Source of the DNA: Pseudomarimonas arenosa
GTDB lineage: Bacteria > Pseudomonadota > Gammaproteobacteria > Xanthomonadales > Xanthomonadaceae
DNA length: 56,846 nucleotides
Assembly (NCBI RefSeq): GCF_014841215.1
Contig: NZ_JACYTR010000028.1
Coordinates: forward strand, 1 to 56,846
Direction of reading: 5' to 3'
The notes beneath the pieces are model-generated. The model did no database searches. It saw nothing but the letters and a program-made list of their open reading frames with translations, and was not told the origin of the DNA. Below are positions 25,984 to 36,336 of the stretch, in pieces (position 1 is the first letter of the stretch; each line of letters begins with the position of its first letter). The translations under genes were made by a program, and so were the position numbers.

Positions 25984-28035
25984 CTAGGTAAACCCCATGG
26001 ACCTACGCCTACCCTCTGGCTTCATCTTCACCTCCGCTACCAGCAGTTCCATCAAGTTGGCATCGCTGGCCTGCTCACCCATCGCTCTCAGTCGACGTGC
26101 CAAGGCTGCGAAATCACCCGGGGTCAAGAGGTCCAGCCGATCCAGGCGCGATTCCCAGCTCACATCATCCAGCTCTCGGCGCAGCTGCCAGCGTTGAATC
26201 TGCTCGCGGAACAGGGCTCGTCGCTGGCTTGGTCGCAGATAGTCAAAGCGCAGTTTGAAATCGAACCGACGCAGGGCCGCCGGATCAATTAGCTCAAACA
26301 GATTGCTCGATGCCACAAACACGCCCTCGAAGGCTTCCAACTGGGTCAACAGTTCGTTGACCTGACTGATTTCCCAGCTGCGTTGCCCCGCCGAACGCTG
26401 GAACAGAAAGCTATCGGCCTCATCGAGAATCAGCACCGACTGTTCACGTCGTGCTTCGTCGAACGCCGCGGCGATATTGCGTTCGGTCACTCCGATGTAG
26501 GGGCTCTGCAAATCGGAGGCCCGCTTGCGCAGTACCGGCCGATCGATCTGTTCGGCCAGATGCACGGCAAACGCCGACTTGCCGGTGCCCGGCGGGCCGT
26601 ACAGGCACAGGCGGCCGCTACCGCTCTGGCGCACGAAGTCAACCACCTGATCGAGATTGGCATCCGGGTTCAGGTACTCGCGATTGAACGGCGTGTTCAA
26701 GCGCGGCGATGGCAGTGGCGCGCCATGCTCAAGACGCAACACTTCCTCGATCGAGGCACGAGCGACACGGGTTGCCGCCTCCGGCGAGGTCGGCGCGACC
26801 CGGTCGATGACCCGGGCAGCACGGGCCAGCAAGGCTGGCGTCAGACCCGAGTGTTCGGCCCAGGCGCTGGATTCACCCTCGTCGATGTGGAACGCACCCA
26901 GATAACGATCGATCAAACGACGCCGCGTTGAACGCCCCGGCACGGGCACCTCCAGCACCAGATCGAAGCGACGCCGTTGCGAGGCTTCCAATGCCTCGAC
27001 TTCGTTGCAGATCCACAGCGTTGGCACCGGGTTGCGCTCAAGACGCTCGTTAAGCCAGCCCTTGAACGACACCGAGCGCCCGACGCTGCTGCGTTCGGCA
27101 CTGCGAAACACATCTTCGACTTCATCGAACACCAGCAGGGCATCGCGACGATCACGCAAGGCGCGCTGAGCCAGTTCGAATGCGCGCAAGCGTTCGTAGC
27201 CCTCAATCGGGTCGCCATCGTCGTCCGCCGTGCGCACCGAGTAAGCGCACAGTCCTGCCGCCGCAGCCACGGCCAGAGCCAGTTCGGACTTGCCGGTACC
27301 CGGCGGCCCAAACAGCAACACATTGGCTCCACTGGCACGACATCGTGCGCTGGCAGCCAGGTAGTCGCGCAGTCGCTCAACCTGAGTACCGAGGTGCGGG
27401 TAGTCCTCGATACCGAGCCGCGCGGCCTCCATCTGGCGAAAATACCGGCTAAGCACACCGTCCAGATCAACCCGGCGCAAGGCCAGATAATCGACCAGGC
27501 CCTCGACCAGTTCAAAGCGTTCCGGCGCCGCCGTGTTGTAGCGACCGTAGTCCACTCTGAGCAGCCCACTGCGCGACAACACACTGCGTTTCAGCAAGGT
27601 CCGTTGCACCCGGCGACGCTCAACCGCCAGTGCATCACTGGCGAAGTTGGCCACTGCAGCGGGCGAATGCGGTCGGTAGCGAAACTCCACACCACCAAGT
27701 TCCACCAGAAGATCGTCGCCCTGCACGATGGCGGCGAAGGCCAGCACGCGTGCTTCGTCCAAGGCCAAGCCAAATGCGGTCGCCAAGGCGCGTACCGGAG
27801 GCAGGTGGGCCGGATCCAACTCGCCAGCACCGCGCTCGGCGCGTGCCAGCGCGGCAGCGATGCGTGCGGCCAGAATTGCATCCGTCGCTCCACGCAACAA
27901 CTCGGCGGCGAACGGCCGCAACCGCCCAAAACGATCCTTATCGCCGCTGGCGTCATTGAATAATTTGTTAAGCAGGCGCAGCGCCCAAAGCCTGCGCAAG
28001 CGCCGTAGCACACGGCGCAACTGAGTGTCGTTCAT
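25984..28035 (-). CDS. Solitary AAA+ ATPase with two ATPase modules
   Basis: The 683-aa protein has a helical N-terminal domain (about 1-225) that I do not recognise. A first AAA module follows with Walker A GPPGTGKS (243-250) and Walker B LLVFDEVED (300-308). The second has GPPGTGKS (480-487), SPYIGVTERNI, Walker B LILDEADS (535-542) and an arginine pair (589-590, ALRRFDFK). Both nucleotide sites look intact. The second module resembles the Cdc48/SpoVK type. No signal peptide or membrane segment is present, so it is probably cytoplasmic. No partner gene is adjacent; substrate and role are unknown. The start is ATG at the end of a run of Arg-rich sequence. Confidence 0.85.
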   Translation of the reverse strand: MNDTQLRRVLRRLRRLWALRLLNKLFNDASGDKDRFGRLRPFAAELLRGATDAILAARIAAALARAERGAGELDPAHLPPVRALATAFGLALDEARVLAFAAIVQGDDLLVELGGVEFRYRPHSPAAVANFASDALAVERRRVQRTLLKRSVLSRSGLLRVDYGRYNTAAPERFELVEGLVDYLALRRVDLDGVLSRYFRQMEAARLGIEDYPHLGTQVERLRDYLAASARCRASGANVLLFGPPGTGKSELALAVAAAAGLCAYSVRTADDDGDPIEGYERLRAFELAQRALRDRRDALLVFDEVEDVFRSAERSSVGRSVSFKGWLNERLERNPVPTLWICNEVEALEASQRRRFDLVLEVPVPGRSTRRRLIDRYLGAFHIDEGESSAWAEHSGLTPALLARAARVIDRVAPTSPEAATRVARASIEEVLRLEHGAPLPSPRLNTPFNREYLNPDANLDQVVDFVRQSGSGRLCLYGPPGTGKSAFAVHLAEQIDRPVLRKRASDLQSPYIGVTERNIAAAFDEARREQSVLILDEADSFLFQRSAGQRSWEISQVNELLTQLEAFEGVFVASSNLFELIDPAALRRFDFKLRFDYLRPSQRRALFREQIQRWQLRRELDDVSWESRLDRLDLLTPGDFAALARRLRAMGEQASDANLMELLVAEVKMKPEGRRRSMGFT

Positions 28036-28511
28036 GTCCCTTCCCAGATCGGGAGTAAAGCTATCCGTCGAACCGAATCATTCGGCACGCGGGGCAAACC
28101 TCGCCGCGCGCCGGAGGCACGCGCTAAAGAGGCGCAGAAACCATCGATTTGAGTTGACGAATACGCACGGGAGCACCCAGCGTGATGAAGTGGGCGCGAA
28201 CGATACGCCTGAACGTGACGTTGTGCAAGGGGGCTGAGTGGTTTGAATACCCAAAGCCCTTCTCCCACGGGGACCTGATTGGCGTCGTGTAGCAGCTCAT
28301 CCCTCAGCACCTCGACCCCGTTCGCAGTGAGGTATCGAACTGCGGACGGCGGGCTTGCCGCGCCCATTCGGGCTTCGATCTGCCCTGAGCATTGCCGAAG
28401 GTTCGGCCCGAAAGGTTGAAAGGTATGAGAGAACAACGAGACTCGGGGCAGTTGCCAGGCTCGAAGGGTCCACTCATCGCCATCCCCCACCAATCAGCGG
28501 ATAATCCCCGA
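28036..28511. other. Intergenic region between divergent AAA+ ATPase and lhr
   Basis: No gene is supported. Frames across it give low-complexity, Arg/Ser-rich translations without ribosome sites. The gap must hold promoters for both flanking genes. Confidence 0.4.
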
Positions 28512-31500
28512 ATGCCCTGGCAGCATTTCCATCCGGCAACGGCGGCCTGGTTCCGCCAACGCTTTGCGGCGCCCACCGCGGCCCAAGTCGCTGCTTGGGA
28601 GGCGGTACGCAGCGGGCGGCATGTACTGGTGGCAGCGCCAACTGGCTCGGGTAAGACTTTGGCCGCCTTTCTCACCGCGATCGACCAATTGCTGCAGCAG
28701 GCGGTGAGCGGGGAGCTCGATGAGGCTACCCAGGTGGTGTATGTATCGCCACTGAAAGCGCTGTCCAACGATATCCAGCTTAATCTGGAACAACCGCTGC
28801 AGGGCATCACTGAACACCTTGCTTCACTTGGACTGCCCGCGGTGCAGCTGCGCAGCATGGTGCGCACCGGCGATACGCCGCAGGCCGAGCGCACGGCGAT
28901 GCGCAAGTCGCCGCCGCATATCGTGGTCACCACACCGGAATCGCTGTACATCCTGCTGGGGTCAGAATCGGGCCGGCGCATGCTGGCCAGTACGCGCAGC
29001 GTGATTGTCGATGAGATCCACGCCCTGGCACCCAACAAGCGCGGCTGCCACCTGGCGCTGAGCTTGCAGCGACTGGAAGCCCTGTGCGGGCGCGGTTTGC
29101 AACGAATCGGGCTGTCGGCCACGCAGAAGCCGATCGAAGAAGTGGCACGTTTCCTGGTCGGCAGCGCGGCGATCGACCCGCAAGGCGTCCCGGATTGCGC
29201 CATCGTTGACGTCGGTCATCAACGTGCGCGCGATCTGGCCCTGGTGCTGCCTGATGCGCCCTTGACCGCGGTGATGTCGAATGAGGTCTGGGAGCAGCTG
29301 TATCGGCGCATCGCTGACCTGGTCAGTGCACATCGAACCACCTTGGTTTTCGTCAACACACGTCGTTTAGCTGAACGAGCCAGTCGCCACCTCGGTGAAT
29401 TGCTGGGCAAAGACGCGGTGGCCGCACATCATGGCAGTCTGGCGCGCGAGCTGCGCCTGGATGCAGAGCAACGGCTCAAGCGCGGCGAGCTCAAGGTGCT
29501 GGTGGCGACGGCTTCGCTGGAGCTCGGTATCGACATCGGCCATGTCGAGCTGGTCTGTCAGATCGGCTCGCCGCGCTCGATTTCGAGCTTTCTGCAGCGC
29601 GTCGGCCGCGCCGGTCATGCGGTGGATGGCACTCCGAAGGGCCGATTGTTTCCGCTATCGCGCGACGAATTGGTGGAGTGCGTCGCCCTGCTCGATGCGG
29701 TGCAACGCGGCGAGCTGGATACCCTTTGCATCGAGCGCGAAGCACTCGACGTATTGGCACAGCAGATGGTCGCCGAGGTCGCCAGTCAGGACTGGGACGA
29801 GGCGGCGCTCTACGAGTTGGTGCGTGGCGCCTATCCGTACGCCGAACTCAGCCACGAGGCTTTCCGCGCCAGCCTGCGCATGCTGGCCGAAGGCTACAGC
29901 ACGCAACGCGGGCTGCGCGCGGCGTACCTGCATCGCGACACGGTGAATCAACGACTACGCGCGCGCCGCGGGGCAAGGCTGACCGCGCTCACCTCCGGCG
30001 GCGCCATTCCGGATACCGCCGATTACCAGGTGATGCTGGAACCACAGGCTCAGTTGATCGGCAGTGTGCATGAGGATTTTGCCGTCGAGAGCCTGGCCGG
30101 CGATGTGTTTCAGCTCGGCAATCACAGTTATCGCATCTTGCGCGTCGAGCAAGGCCGCATCCGGGTCGAAGATGCACAAGGCCAGCCGCCAAACGTGCCG
30201 TTCTGGCTCGGTGAAGCGCCAGGTCGCAGCGATGCGCTGTCGCTGGCGGTGTCGCGACTGCGCGAAACCTGGAGTTCTGCTGACGATAAGGCAGCCCTTA
30301 GCCAGCGCCTGCCGCCGGACGAGGCGGCGTGGCAGCAACTTGACGACTATCTGCAGGTCGCTGGCATGGCGCTGGGAGGCTTGCCGACTCAACAGCGGGT
30401 AGTGATCGAGCGCTTCTTCGATGAATCCGGTGGCACCCAGTTGGTGATCCATTCGCCGTTCGGCAGCCGGATCAATCGCGCCTGGGGGCTGGCGCTGCGC
30501 AAACGCTTTTGTCGCCAGTTCAACTTCGAGTTGCAGGCCGCGGCCAGTGAAGATGCCATCGTGCTCTCGCTATCGACCAGTCATAGCTTTCCCTTGATCG
30601 AAGTCAGTCGTTATCTGCATTCGAATAGCGTGGCTGACGTACTGACCCAGGCCCTGCTCGATGCACCGATGTTCGGCCTGCGATGGCGTTGGAATGCCAC
30701 CTCGGCCCTGGCCCTGCCACGCTTTGTCGGTGGCAAGCGAGTGGCGCCGCAGCTGCAGCGGATGCGCTCGGAAGACTTGCTGGCCAGCGTATTCCCCGAT
30801 CAGGTGGCCTGTCTGGAAAACATCGTCGGTGAGCGGCAGATTCCTGATCATCCTTTAGTGCGGCAAACCCTGCATGACTGTCTGCATGAGGCGATGGATC
30901 TCGATGGCTTGATCGCGCTGTTGCAGCGAATCGAAAACGGCAGCATCGAGGTGGTCGCCCGCGAGCTGACTGCGCCCTCGCCGCTGGCAGCGGAAATCCT
31001 CAATGCCCGGCCCTACGCCTTTCTTGACGATGCGCCGCTGGAAGAGCGCCGAACCCAGGCAGTGCAGAGCCGGCGTTGGCGCGATCCGGCCGAGCTCGAA
31101 CAGATCGGCAACCTATCTGCTGAGGCGATCGACAGTGTGCGCCAACAGGCCTGGCCGGAAGTGCGTGATGCCGAAGAGCTGCACGAGGCCTTGCTCGGCC
31201 TGGGCTGGTTCACCGAGCAGGAGTTGGCAGCCAACTGGGCGCCGTGGCTGGCGCCCTTGCAAGCGCAAGGCCGGGCCTGTCGGCTGCAGATCGATTCCCA
31301 ACACATTGTTTGGTTGGCAGTCGAACGCCTGCCGCCGATGCTGGCGCTGTTTCCGGCAGCCAAGGCTGAGCCGCGTCTCAAGGTGCCAGACGAATTGGCA
31401 AGCATCGAGTGGAGCGCCGAATCCGCTCTGATTGAATTACTGCGCGGCCGCCTGAGTGGGCTCGGCCCGCAGACCTCCACGACCCTTTGCGCAGGCCTGC

Positions 31501-32858
31501 CGATCGCCGCCACGGCCGTCGAGGTCGCCCTGCTCGCCTTGCAGGGCGAGGGCTATGTGATGCGCGGCCGTTTCAGTTCCGATGCCTCGGCAGATCAGTG
31601 GTGCGAGCGGCACCTACTGGCCCGCATCCACCGCTACACCCTCGGCCAGCTGCGCCGCGAAATCGAGCCGGTGGAACCACGTGACTATTTGCGCTTTGCG
31701 CTGCGTTGGCAGCACCTTGAGGGCGAAAGCCGATTGAAAGGTCCGGATGCCCTGCCCGCCGTGCTCGCGCAACTCGAAGGTTATGAGGCACCGGCCTCGA
31801 TCTGGGAAAGCGAACTGCTGCCCTCGCGCATTGCCGACTACGACATCGCCTGGCTGGATGAGCTATGCCTGTCCGGCCGCCTGATATGGAATCGCCTGCG
31901 CGGCAATCAGGGCAACACGCCCGCAGCCGGCCCGGTGCACAACACCCCGCTGGTGTTGCTGCCGCGCCGCCATCTGGCCTGGTGGCGCGCCCTGGTCGGT
32001 ACGGCAGCGCAGTCGCGCCCGTTGTCCTCACGCGCACAACGATTGGTGAACTTGCTCGAAAGCCGCGGCGCGCTGTTCTTTGACGAGCTGGAACAGGCCA
32101 GCGGCTTGCTGCGAGTGGAACTGGAAGACGCGCTGGGCGAACTGGTGGCCACCGGCCGGGTGGTCTGCGACAGCTTCGCCGGCCTGCGCGCCCTGCTGCA
32201 GCCTGCATCCAAGCGCAGCACGGCTGGGCAACGCGCGGGACGCCGATCCGGCCGGCGCCCGGTCGCCATGTGGTCGAGCCTGGACAGCGCCGGGCGCTGG
32301 TCATTGCTGCCCGTTGTGCCAGCCGAAGCACCGGCGCGGGCTGAGCTGGTGGAACATGTCGCGCGTTGTCTGCTGCGTCGATACGGCGTCATCGCTTGGC
32401 GCATGCTGGAGCGCGAACCGGCCTGGCTGCCACCCTGGCGCGAGCTGTTGCGGGTGTTTCAACGTCTGGAGGCGCGCGGCGAAATTCGCGGCGGACGCTT
32501 CATCGCTGGGCTTTCCGGCGAGCAGTTCGCACTGCCCGAAGCCTTGACCGCTCTGCGCAAGCTGCGCCATCAGCCCGATGACCAACGCGAGCTGGTGCTA
32601 AGTGCGGCCGACCCACTCAACCTGGTGGGTTCGGTGCTGGCCGGCGAGCGTCTGCCGCAGCAGTCCGACGCCCGCATCTGCTACCGCAACGGCGTACCGA
32701 TTGCGCGTTGTGTCGGCGCAGAGTTCGTCACCTTGCAGCCGCTGAGTGATGCCGAACAACGTCGACTTCGAACGCTGATGTTAAGTAGCGGCAAGCAAAG
32801 GCAGTTGCTGGCCGAAGTGCTGCCGGCCGCGGCGGACAAGGTTGTTGCTCGGGGCTGA
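28512..32858 (+). CDS. lhr: ATP-dependent helicase Lhr (long form)
   Basis: The 1448-aa protein is a superfamily 2 DNA helicase. Motif I is APTGSGKT (42-49), motif II is DEIH (167-170) within VIVDEIHALAPNKRG, and motifs V/VI appear as ATASLELGIDIGHV and QRVGRAGH. A winged-helix and Lhr-core beta region follow, and the last roughly 600 residues form the Lhr C-terminal extension seen in the long proteins (E. coli Lhr is 1538 aa). Lhr is a 3'-5' helicase linked to DNA repair. The ATG used starts at MPWQHFHPAT, where homology to the family begins; upstream codons belong to intergenic sequence. Confidence 0.93.
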   Translation: MPWQHFHPATAAWFRQRFAAPTAAQVAAWEAVRSGRHVLVAAPTGSGKTLAAFLTAIDQLLQQAVSGELDEATQVVYVSPLKALSNDIQLNLEQPLQGITEHLASLGLPAVQLRSMVRTGDTPQAERTAMRKSPPHIVVTTPESLYILLGSESGRRMLASTRSVIVDEIHALAPNKRGCHLALSLQRLEALCGRGLQRIGLSATQKPIEEVARFLVGSAAIDPQGVPDCAIVDVGHQRARDLALVLPDAPLTAVMSNEVWEQLYRRIADLVSAHRTTLVFVNTRRLAERASRHLGELLGKDAVAAHHGSLARELRLDAEQRLKRGELKVLVATASLELGIDIGHVELVCQIGSPRSISSFLQRVGRAGHAVDGTPKGRLFPLSRDELVECVALLDAVQRGELDTLCIEREALDVLAQQMVAEVASQDWDEAALYELVRGAYPYAELSHEAFRASLRMLAEGYSTQRGLRAAYLHRDTVNQRLRARRGARLTALTSGGAIPDTADYQVMLEPQAQLIGSVHEDFAVESLAGDVFQLGNHSYRILRVEQGRIRVEDAQGQPPNVPFWLGEAPGRSDALSLAVSRLRETWSSADDKAALSQRLPPDEAAWQQLDDYLQVAGMALGGLPTQQRVVIERFFDESGGTQLVIHSPFGSRINRAWGLALRKRFCRQFNFELQAAASEDAIVLSLSTSHSFPLIEVSRYLHSNSVADVLTQALLDAPMFGLRWRWNATSALALPRFVGGKRVAPQLQRMRSEDLLASVFPDQVACLENIVGERQIPDHPLVRQTLHDCLHEAMDLDGLIALLQRIENGSIEVVARELTAPSPLAAEILNARPYAFLDDAPLEERRTQAVQSRRWRDPAELEQIGNLSAEAIDSVRQQAWPEVRDAEELHEALLGLGWFTEQELAANWAPWLAPLQAQGRACRLQIDSQHIVWLAVERLPPMLALFPAAKAEPRLKVPDELASIEWSAESALIELLRGRLSGLGPQTSTTLCAGLPIAATAVEVALLALQGEGYVMRGRFSSDASADQWCERHLLARIHRYTLGQLRREIEPVEPRDYLRFALRWQHLEGESRLKGPDALPAVLAQLEGYEAPASIWESELLPSRIADYDIAWLDELCLSGRLIWNRLRGNQGNTPAAGPVHNTPLVLLPRRHLAWWRALVGTAAQSRPLSSRAQRLVNLLESRGALFFDELEQASGLLRVELEDALGELVATGRVVCDSFAGLRALLQPASKRSTAGQRAGRRSGRRPVAMWSSLDSAGRWSLLPVVPAEAPARAELVEHVARCLLRRYGVIAWRMLEREPAWLPPWRELLRVFQRLEARGEIRGGRFIAGLSGEQFALPEALTALRKLRHQPDDQRELVLSAADPLNLVGSVLAGERLPQQSDARICYRNGVPIARCVGAEFVTLQPLSDAEQRRLRTLMLSSGKQRQLLAEVLPAAADKVVARG

Positions 32859-33042
32859 AGTCCTGTCGGCCGCCTTCGGTTCGGCGCGACGGTAGTCGAC
32901 CCAACCGGGTGCCGGCGCCATTGGCGGCATTTCAAGCAGCCGGATTCGGCCACCACTCGCTTCGGCGCAAGCATGACTTTGGTCACTATCTGGTGTTGTA
33001 GGTATGTATAACACTACATCCACACCCAGACGGAGTGATCCA

Positions 33043-33924
33043 ATGAAACAGAAACTGTTGTCCATAGCCTTGGTTGCGGCGGGCGCCCTGGCCGCCAGCA
33101 GTCCTTTTTGGGCCGAGCCCACGCAAGCAGCGTCCGCCTACAGCGCGTCGACCAACGCACCGGACCCGGCGCGGCAGATTCAGGACTGGGCGCGCTTGTT
33201 CCGTACCGGCAATGTGCCCGCCCTGGCCCGCGCCGTGGTGCCGGAATCGCGCTGGGATCAACTGGTGGCCGCCTACGAGCTGCAGAAGCTGCATCCCTTG
33301 AGCGAGCGGGATCGTGCCCAGTACGCCGAGAAGATCAGCCGCTTGACGGCACCTGATGCGGTCGAGCAGTTGATGGTCGAGATCGAGCCGAAGCTGGAAG
33401 AGGCGCGGCCGCAGGCGCCCGGGGCACTGATGATGGGCATGGGGGCCCTGCAATTGGCGGCCACCTCGCCCGAAAGCGAGCTCACAGACGAGCAACGCCA
33501 AGCTCTGCAGAACGCCATCCCCGGCATTCAGGACTGGGCCAATCGCACCGATTTTCTGGATAGCACCACCATGCGCCAGGCACTGGGCTTGATCACCGAA
33601 GCTGCACGCCGCGCGCGCCTGGACAATCTCGACGAGATTCGTGGACTGCCGCTGGAGGCTGCCCTGGATCGCGCCAGCACCATGCTGGCTGCCGCCAAGC
33701 AAGCGACTCGCCTGTACGGGCTGGATCTGGATCAGATCGCCGATTCGTTGACCGTCGATGTGCTGGAGATGCACGGCGAATCGGCCCGCGTGCGCACCAC
33801 CATCGTGTTGTTCGATGCCCCGGTGTCGTTCGAGCACGACCTGGAGCTGGTCGAGGGTCGCTGGTACGGCAAGGAAGCCGCCCGGCACCTCCGCGAAGCG
33901 AGCAGGTTCAGCGTCGAAGGCTGA
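33043..33924 (+). CDS. Hypothetical exported protein
   Basis: Not recognised. The 293-aa product has a clear Sec signal (MKQKLLSIALVAAGALAASS, cleavage near AQA). The mature chain is mostly helical, with Ala-, Glu- and Leu-rich segments such as EKISRLTAPDAVEQLMVEIE. The C-terminus has a short beta-rich end (ESARVRTTIVLFDAPVSFEH). GGAG precedes the ATG, and a TATAAC -10-like box is at 33006-33011. It converges on the S9 peptidase gene, sharing a terminator hairpin. Confidence 0.75.
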   Translation: MKQKLLSIALVAAGALAASSPFWAEPTQAASAYSASTNAPDPARQIQDWARLFRTGNVPALARAVVPESRWDQLVAAYELQKLHPLSERDRAQYAEKISRLTAPDAVEQLMVEIEPKLEEARPQAPGALMMGMGALQLAATSPESELTDEQRQALQNAIPGIQDWANRTDFLDSTTMRQALGLITEAARRARLDNLDEIRGLPLEAALDRASTMLAAAKQATRLYGLDLDQIADSLTVDVLEMHGESARVRTTIVLFDAPVSFEHDLELVEGRWYGKEAARHLREASRFSVEG

Positions 33925-33937
33925 TCTGCCTGATGCA

Positions 33938-33971
33938 AACAAGAAACCCGGCGCTTGCCGGGTTTCTTGTT
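33938..33971. terminator. Bidirectional terminator hairpin
   Basis: A perfect 15-bp stem (AACAAGAAACCCGGC and GCCGGGTTTCTTGTT) with a GCTT loop lies between the convergent stops at 33924 and 34006. AAACAAGAAA and TTTCTTGTT flanks give A and U tracts for both directions. Confidence 0.9.
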
Positions 33972-34005
33972 GCAGGGCTCACAGCGCGCTTGCGCGAATC
34001 TGAGC

Positions 34006-35988
34006 CTATCTGGATCCGGCAGTTTCAGCAGCCGGAGCGGCAAGATTCTTAGCCAGGAACTGCAGCAGTTGGGTGTAAAACTGCCTGCGATTTTCCGGCA
34101 GGTAGAAACCGTGCCCTTCGTTCTTCACGTACAGCGTTTCGACCGACACGCCGGCCCCGCGAAGCGCCTTTTCCATCAGCTCGGTTTGCTTCTGCGGTGC
34201 GATCTTGTCCTCTCCGCCCGCCACCAGCAGGACCGGCACGCGGATATTGGCCGCCACGCTCGTGACCGAACCGCGCTCCAGTGTCTCGCCCTCGCCGATC
34301 CATTCTCGAACAAAGGTGGCCTTCGAGCGGCTGTTGTTGTTCTCGTACTTGCTCAGCTCGACCAGATCATAGACACCTACATGGCCCACCGCGCAGCGAT
34401 ACAGATCGGGCTCTTTGGCCACGCCCATCAGCGAGGCATAGCCACCATAGCTCGCGCCGTAGAGGCAGATGCGCCCAGCATCGGCCACGCCCTGCTCGAT
34501 CGCCCAGCGCGTGGCGTCGGTCAGATCATCCTGCATGGTGCCGCCCCATTGGTGGGTGGCAATCTTGGTGAATTCACGACCGTAGTTGCCTGAGCCGCGA
34601 AAATTGACCTGCAGCACCGCATAACCGGCACTGGCCAGCAGCTGCACCTCGTCGTTAAAGCCCCACACGTCGAAAATCTCGAACGGGCCGCCGTGCGGGT
34701 GCACGATCAAGGGCAGGGATTTTCCATTGCTGCCGCGCGGTACAGTGAGATAGCCATGGATGGTCAAACCGTCACGCGCCTTGAACTTGATCGGCTTCAT
34801 TTCATGCATCTGCGCCGGGTCGAACCAGGAGCGACGAGTCAGCAAGTGCTCGGCCTGCTTGGCTTCGAGATCGAACATGTAGAAGTCGCCCGGATTGCTG
34901 GCGCTGGACACCTCCACCAGGGCCAACTTGCCGTCCTTGGTTTTCGAGCGCATGCGGGTGAAATGCCCGGGAAAGGCCGCCTCCAGCATCCGGTACTGGC
35001 GCGCCACAGCACTCTTCTCGTCGAAGAAAACGGCACGTGGCGGCGCATCGAGGTAGAACACGCCGACCGGCGCCTGGCTGCTGTGCCCATCGTAGATCAG
35101 GCTCAGCGGATCAACCTGTTCATCGCGCAACAGCTCAACATAGGCATTGGTCTTCGGGTCGAAGGTGACCAGTGCATCGGGCCCGCTGAGTTTCTCCGAC
35201 TGCAGCAGCACGGTCTCTCCGTCGGCCATGAAGCCCAATGGAATCACGCGTACGCCGCTCTCTGCTTCGTCATTGAGCAGGCGCCATTCCGCATTGGCTC
35301 CGTCGCGATAGTAAAGCTTCAGCACGTTGTCGGCGCCCGCACCCACGCCCAGTCGAATCACGCCCTGGTGGTCCGAGACAAAACTGGCGCGACGCACCGG
35401 CACCCGCCCCACGACAGTGCGACGGCCGTTATAGACGTTCAGCTTTTCCGCTCGCGTGTAGGGCTCATCGGCACTGAAGGGCGTGACGGCGATGAGCACA
35501 TGCTTGTCGTCCTCCGGCAGATCGTCGATCAAGGTGGCGAATACCGCCTCGGCCTTCTTGCCGCGGATGTGGGTGCCCAGTTCCTGCTGCACGCGGTAGC
35601 CGACCAGGATCTCACTCTTGCCGCCGTTGGCATCGACCGAGAACAACTCACCGGTCGGCATCGGCTCGGCCAAGGCGCCCGCGCGCTCTTCCACGTTGTA
35701 CACCACGCGCTCGTCATTCACCCACCAGAAATCGCGCACGTGGGAATTGGCACCCAGCCCGACGAACGCCAGACGCTCATTGTTCGAGCGGCGCAGGATC
35801 ACCAATCCGGTCTTGTCGCCGGTTGGCACCGTGGCAGCCAGATACTCGCCGGTCGGCGACAAGGTGATACTGCGGAATACATCGGTGCGGATAAACAGGT
35901 CCAGGTCCGGCGCACCGGCCTGGGCCGTTCCAGACATCAGGCCGAGCAACATCAGCAGCCCGGAGAGCGAAAAGCGAATACGGTTCAC
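34006..35988 (-). CDS. Exported S9 family prolyl oligopeptidase-type peptidase
   Basis: From the GTG start used here (GTGAGG 6 bases upstream) the protein is 660 aa with a signal peptide (NRIRFSLSGLLMLLGLMSGT). A beta-propeller-like region fills roughly 30-400, with SITLSPTGEYLAATVP. The alpha/beta hydrolase catalytic domain has Ser513 (GASYGGYAS), Asp594 (GGEDKIAP) and His626 (NEGHGF). S9 peptidases cut short peptides, often after Pro. The upstream 75-residue extension of the open frame is not credible coding. It probably acts in the periplasm or outside. Confidence 0.92.
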   Translation of the reverse strand: MNRIRFSLSGLLMLLGLMSGTAQAGAPDLDLFIRTDVFRSITLSPTGEYLAATVPTGDKTGLVILRRSNNERLAFVGLGANSHVRDFWWVNDERVVYNVEERAGALAEPMPTGELFSVDANGGKSEILVGYRVQQELGTHIRGKKAEAVFATLIDDLPEDDKHVLIAVTPFSADEPYTRAEKLNVYNGRRTVVGRVPVRRASFVSDHQGVIRLGVGAGADNVLKLYYRDGANAEWRLLNDEAESGVRVIPLGFMADGETVLLQSEKLSGPDALVTFDPKTNAYVELLRDEQVDPLSLIYDGHSSQAPVGVFYLDAPPRAVFFDEKSAVARQYRMLEAAFPGHFTRMRSKTKDGKLALVEVSSASNPGDFYMFDLEAKQAEHLLTRRSWFDPAQMHEMKPIKFKARDGLTIHGYLTVPRGSNGKSLPLIVHPHGGPFEIFDVWGFNDEVQLLASAGYAVLQVNFRGSGNYGREFTKIATHQWGGTMQDDLTDATRWAIEQGVADAGRICLYGASYGGYASLMGVAKEPDLYRCAVGHVGVYDLVELSKYENNNSRSKATFVREWIGEGETLERGSVTSVAANIRVPVLLVAGGEDKIAPQKQTELMEKALRGAGVSVETLYVKNEGHGFYLPENRRQFYTQLLQFLAKNLAAPAAETAGSR

Positions 35989-36336
35989 AGCAGACCTCAC
36001 GAATAAGAGCACAACAAGAATCGCGGCGGATTCTGCACGCAGACCTCGGCCGACGCCAGTTTTGGACGCAATTTCGGACGCAGGCTGCGGCGGTATGTGA
36101 CCGTATTGTGGCGTCCAGAGCCCGTCCGTGCCGCTGCCGCACTCGATGCCCGCCCGGAACAGTGGACCCAACGCCGACTCCGATTGTCGAAGCGTGCGCG
36201 GCCGATGCGGCACCCTACTGGCCCCTACGCATCGGTCTCTACCCTTGCGGGTGAATCGAGCTTTCGAACAGCGCAGCGACGAGCCGCCCCGCCGTGGATT
36301 GGGGACAGGGGCAATGGGTGATGGACGATCGCCAGC
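35989..36336. other. Intergenic, no recognised gene
   Basis: Upstream of the S9 gene and downstream of the fibrinogen-like gene. No ribosome sites, motifs or clear hairpins were found. Confidence 0.4.

Noticed and set aside
28032-28493. Frame between the AAA+ gene and lhr
   Set aside because: Contains repeat-derived sequence, no start signal; not credible as a gene.
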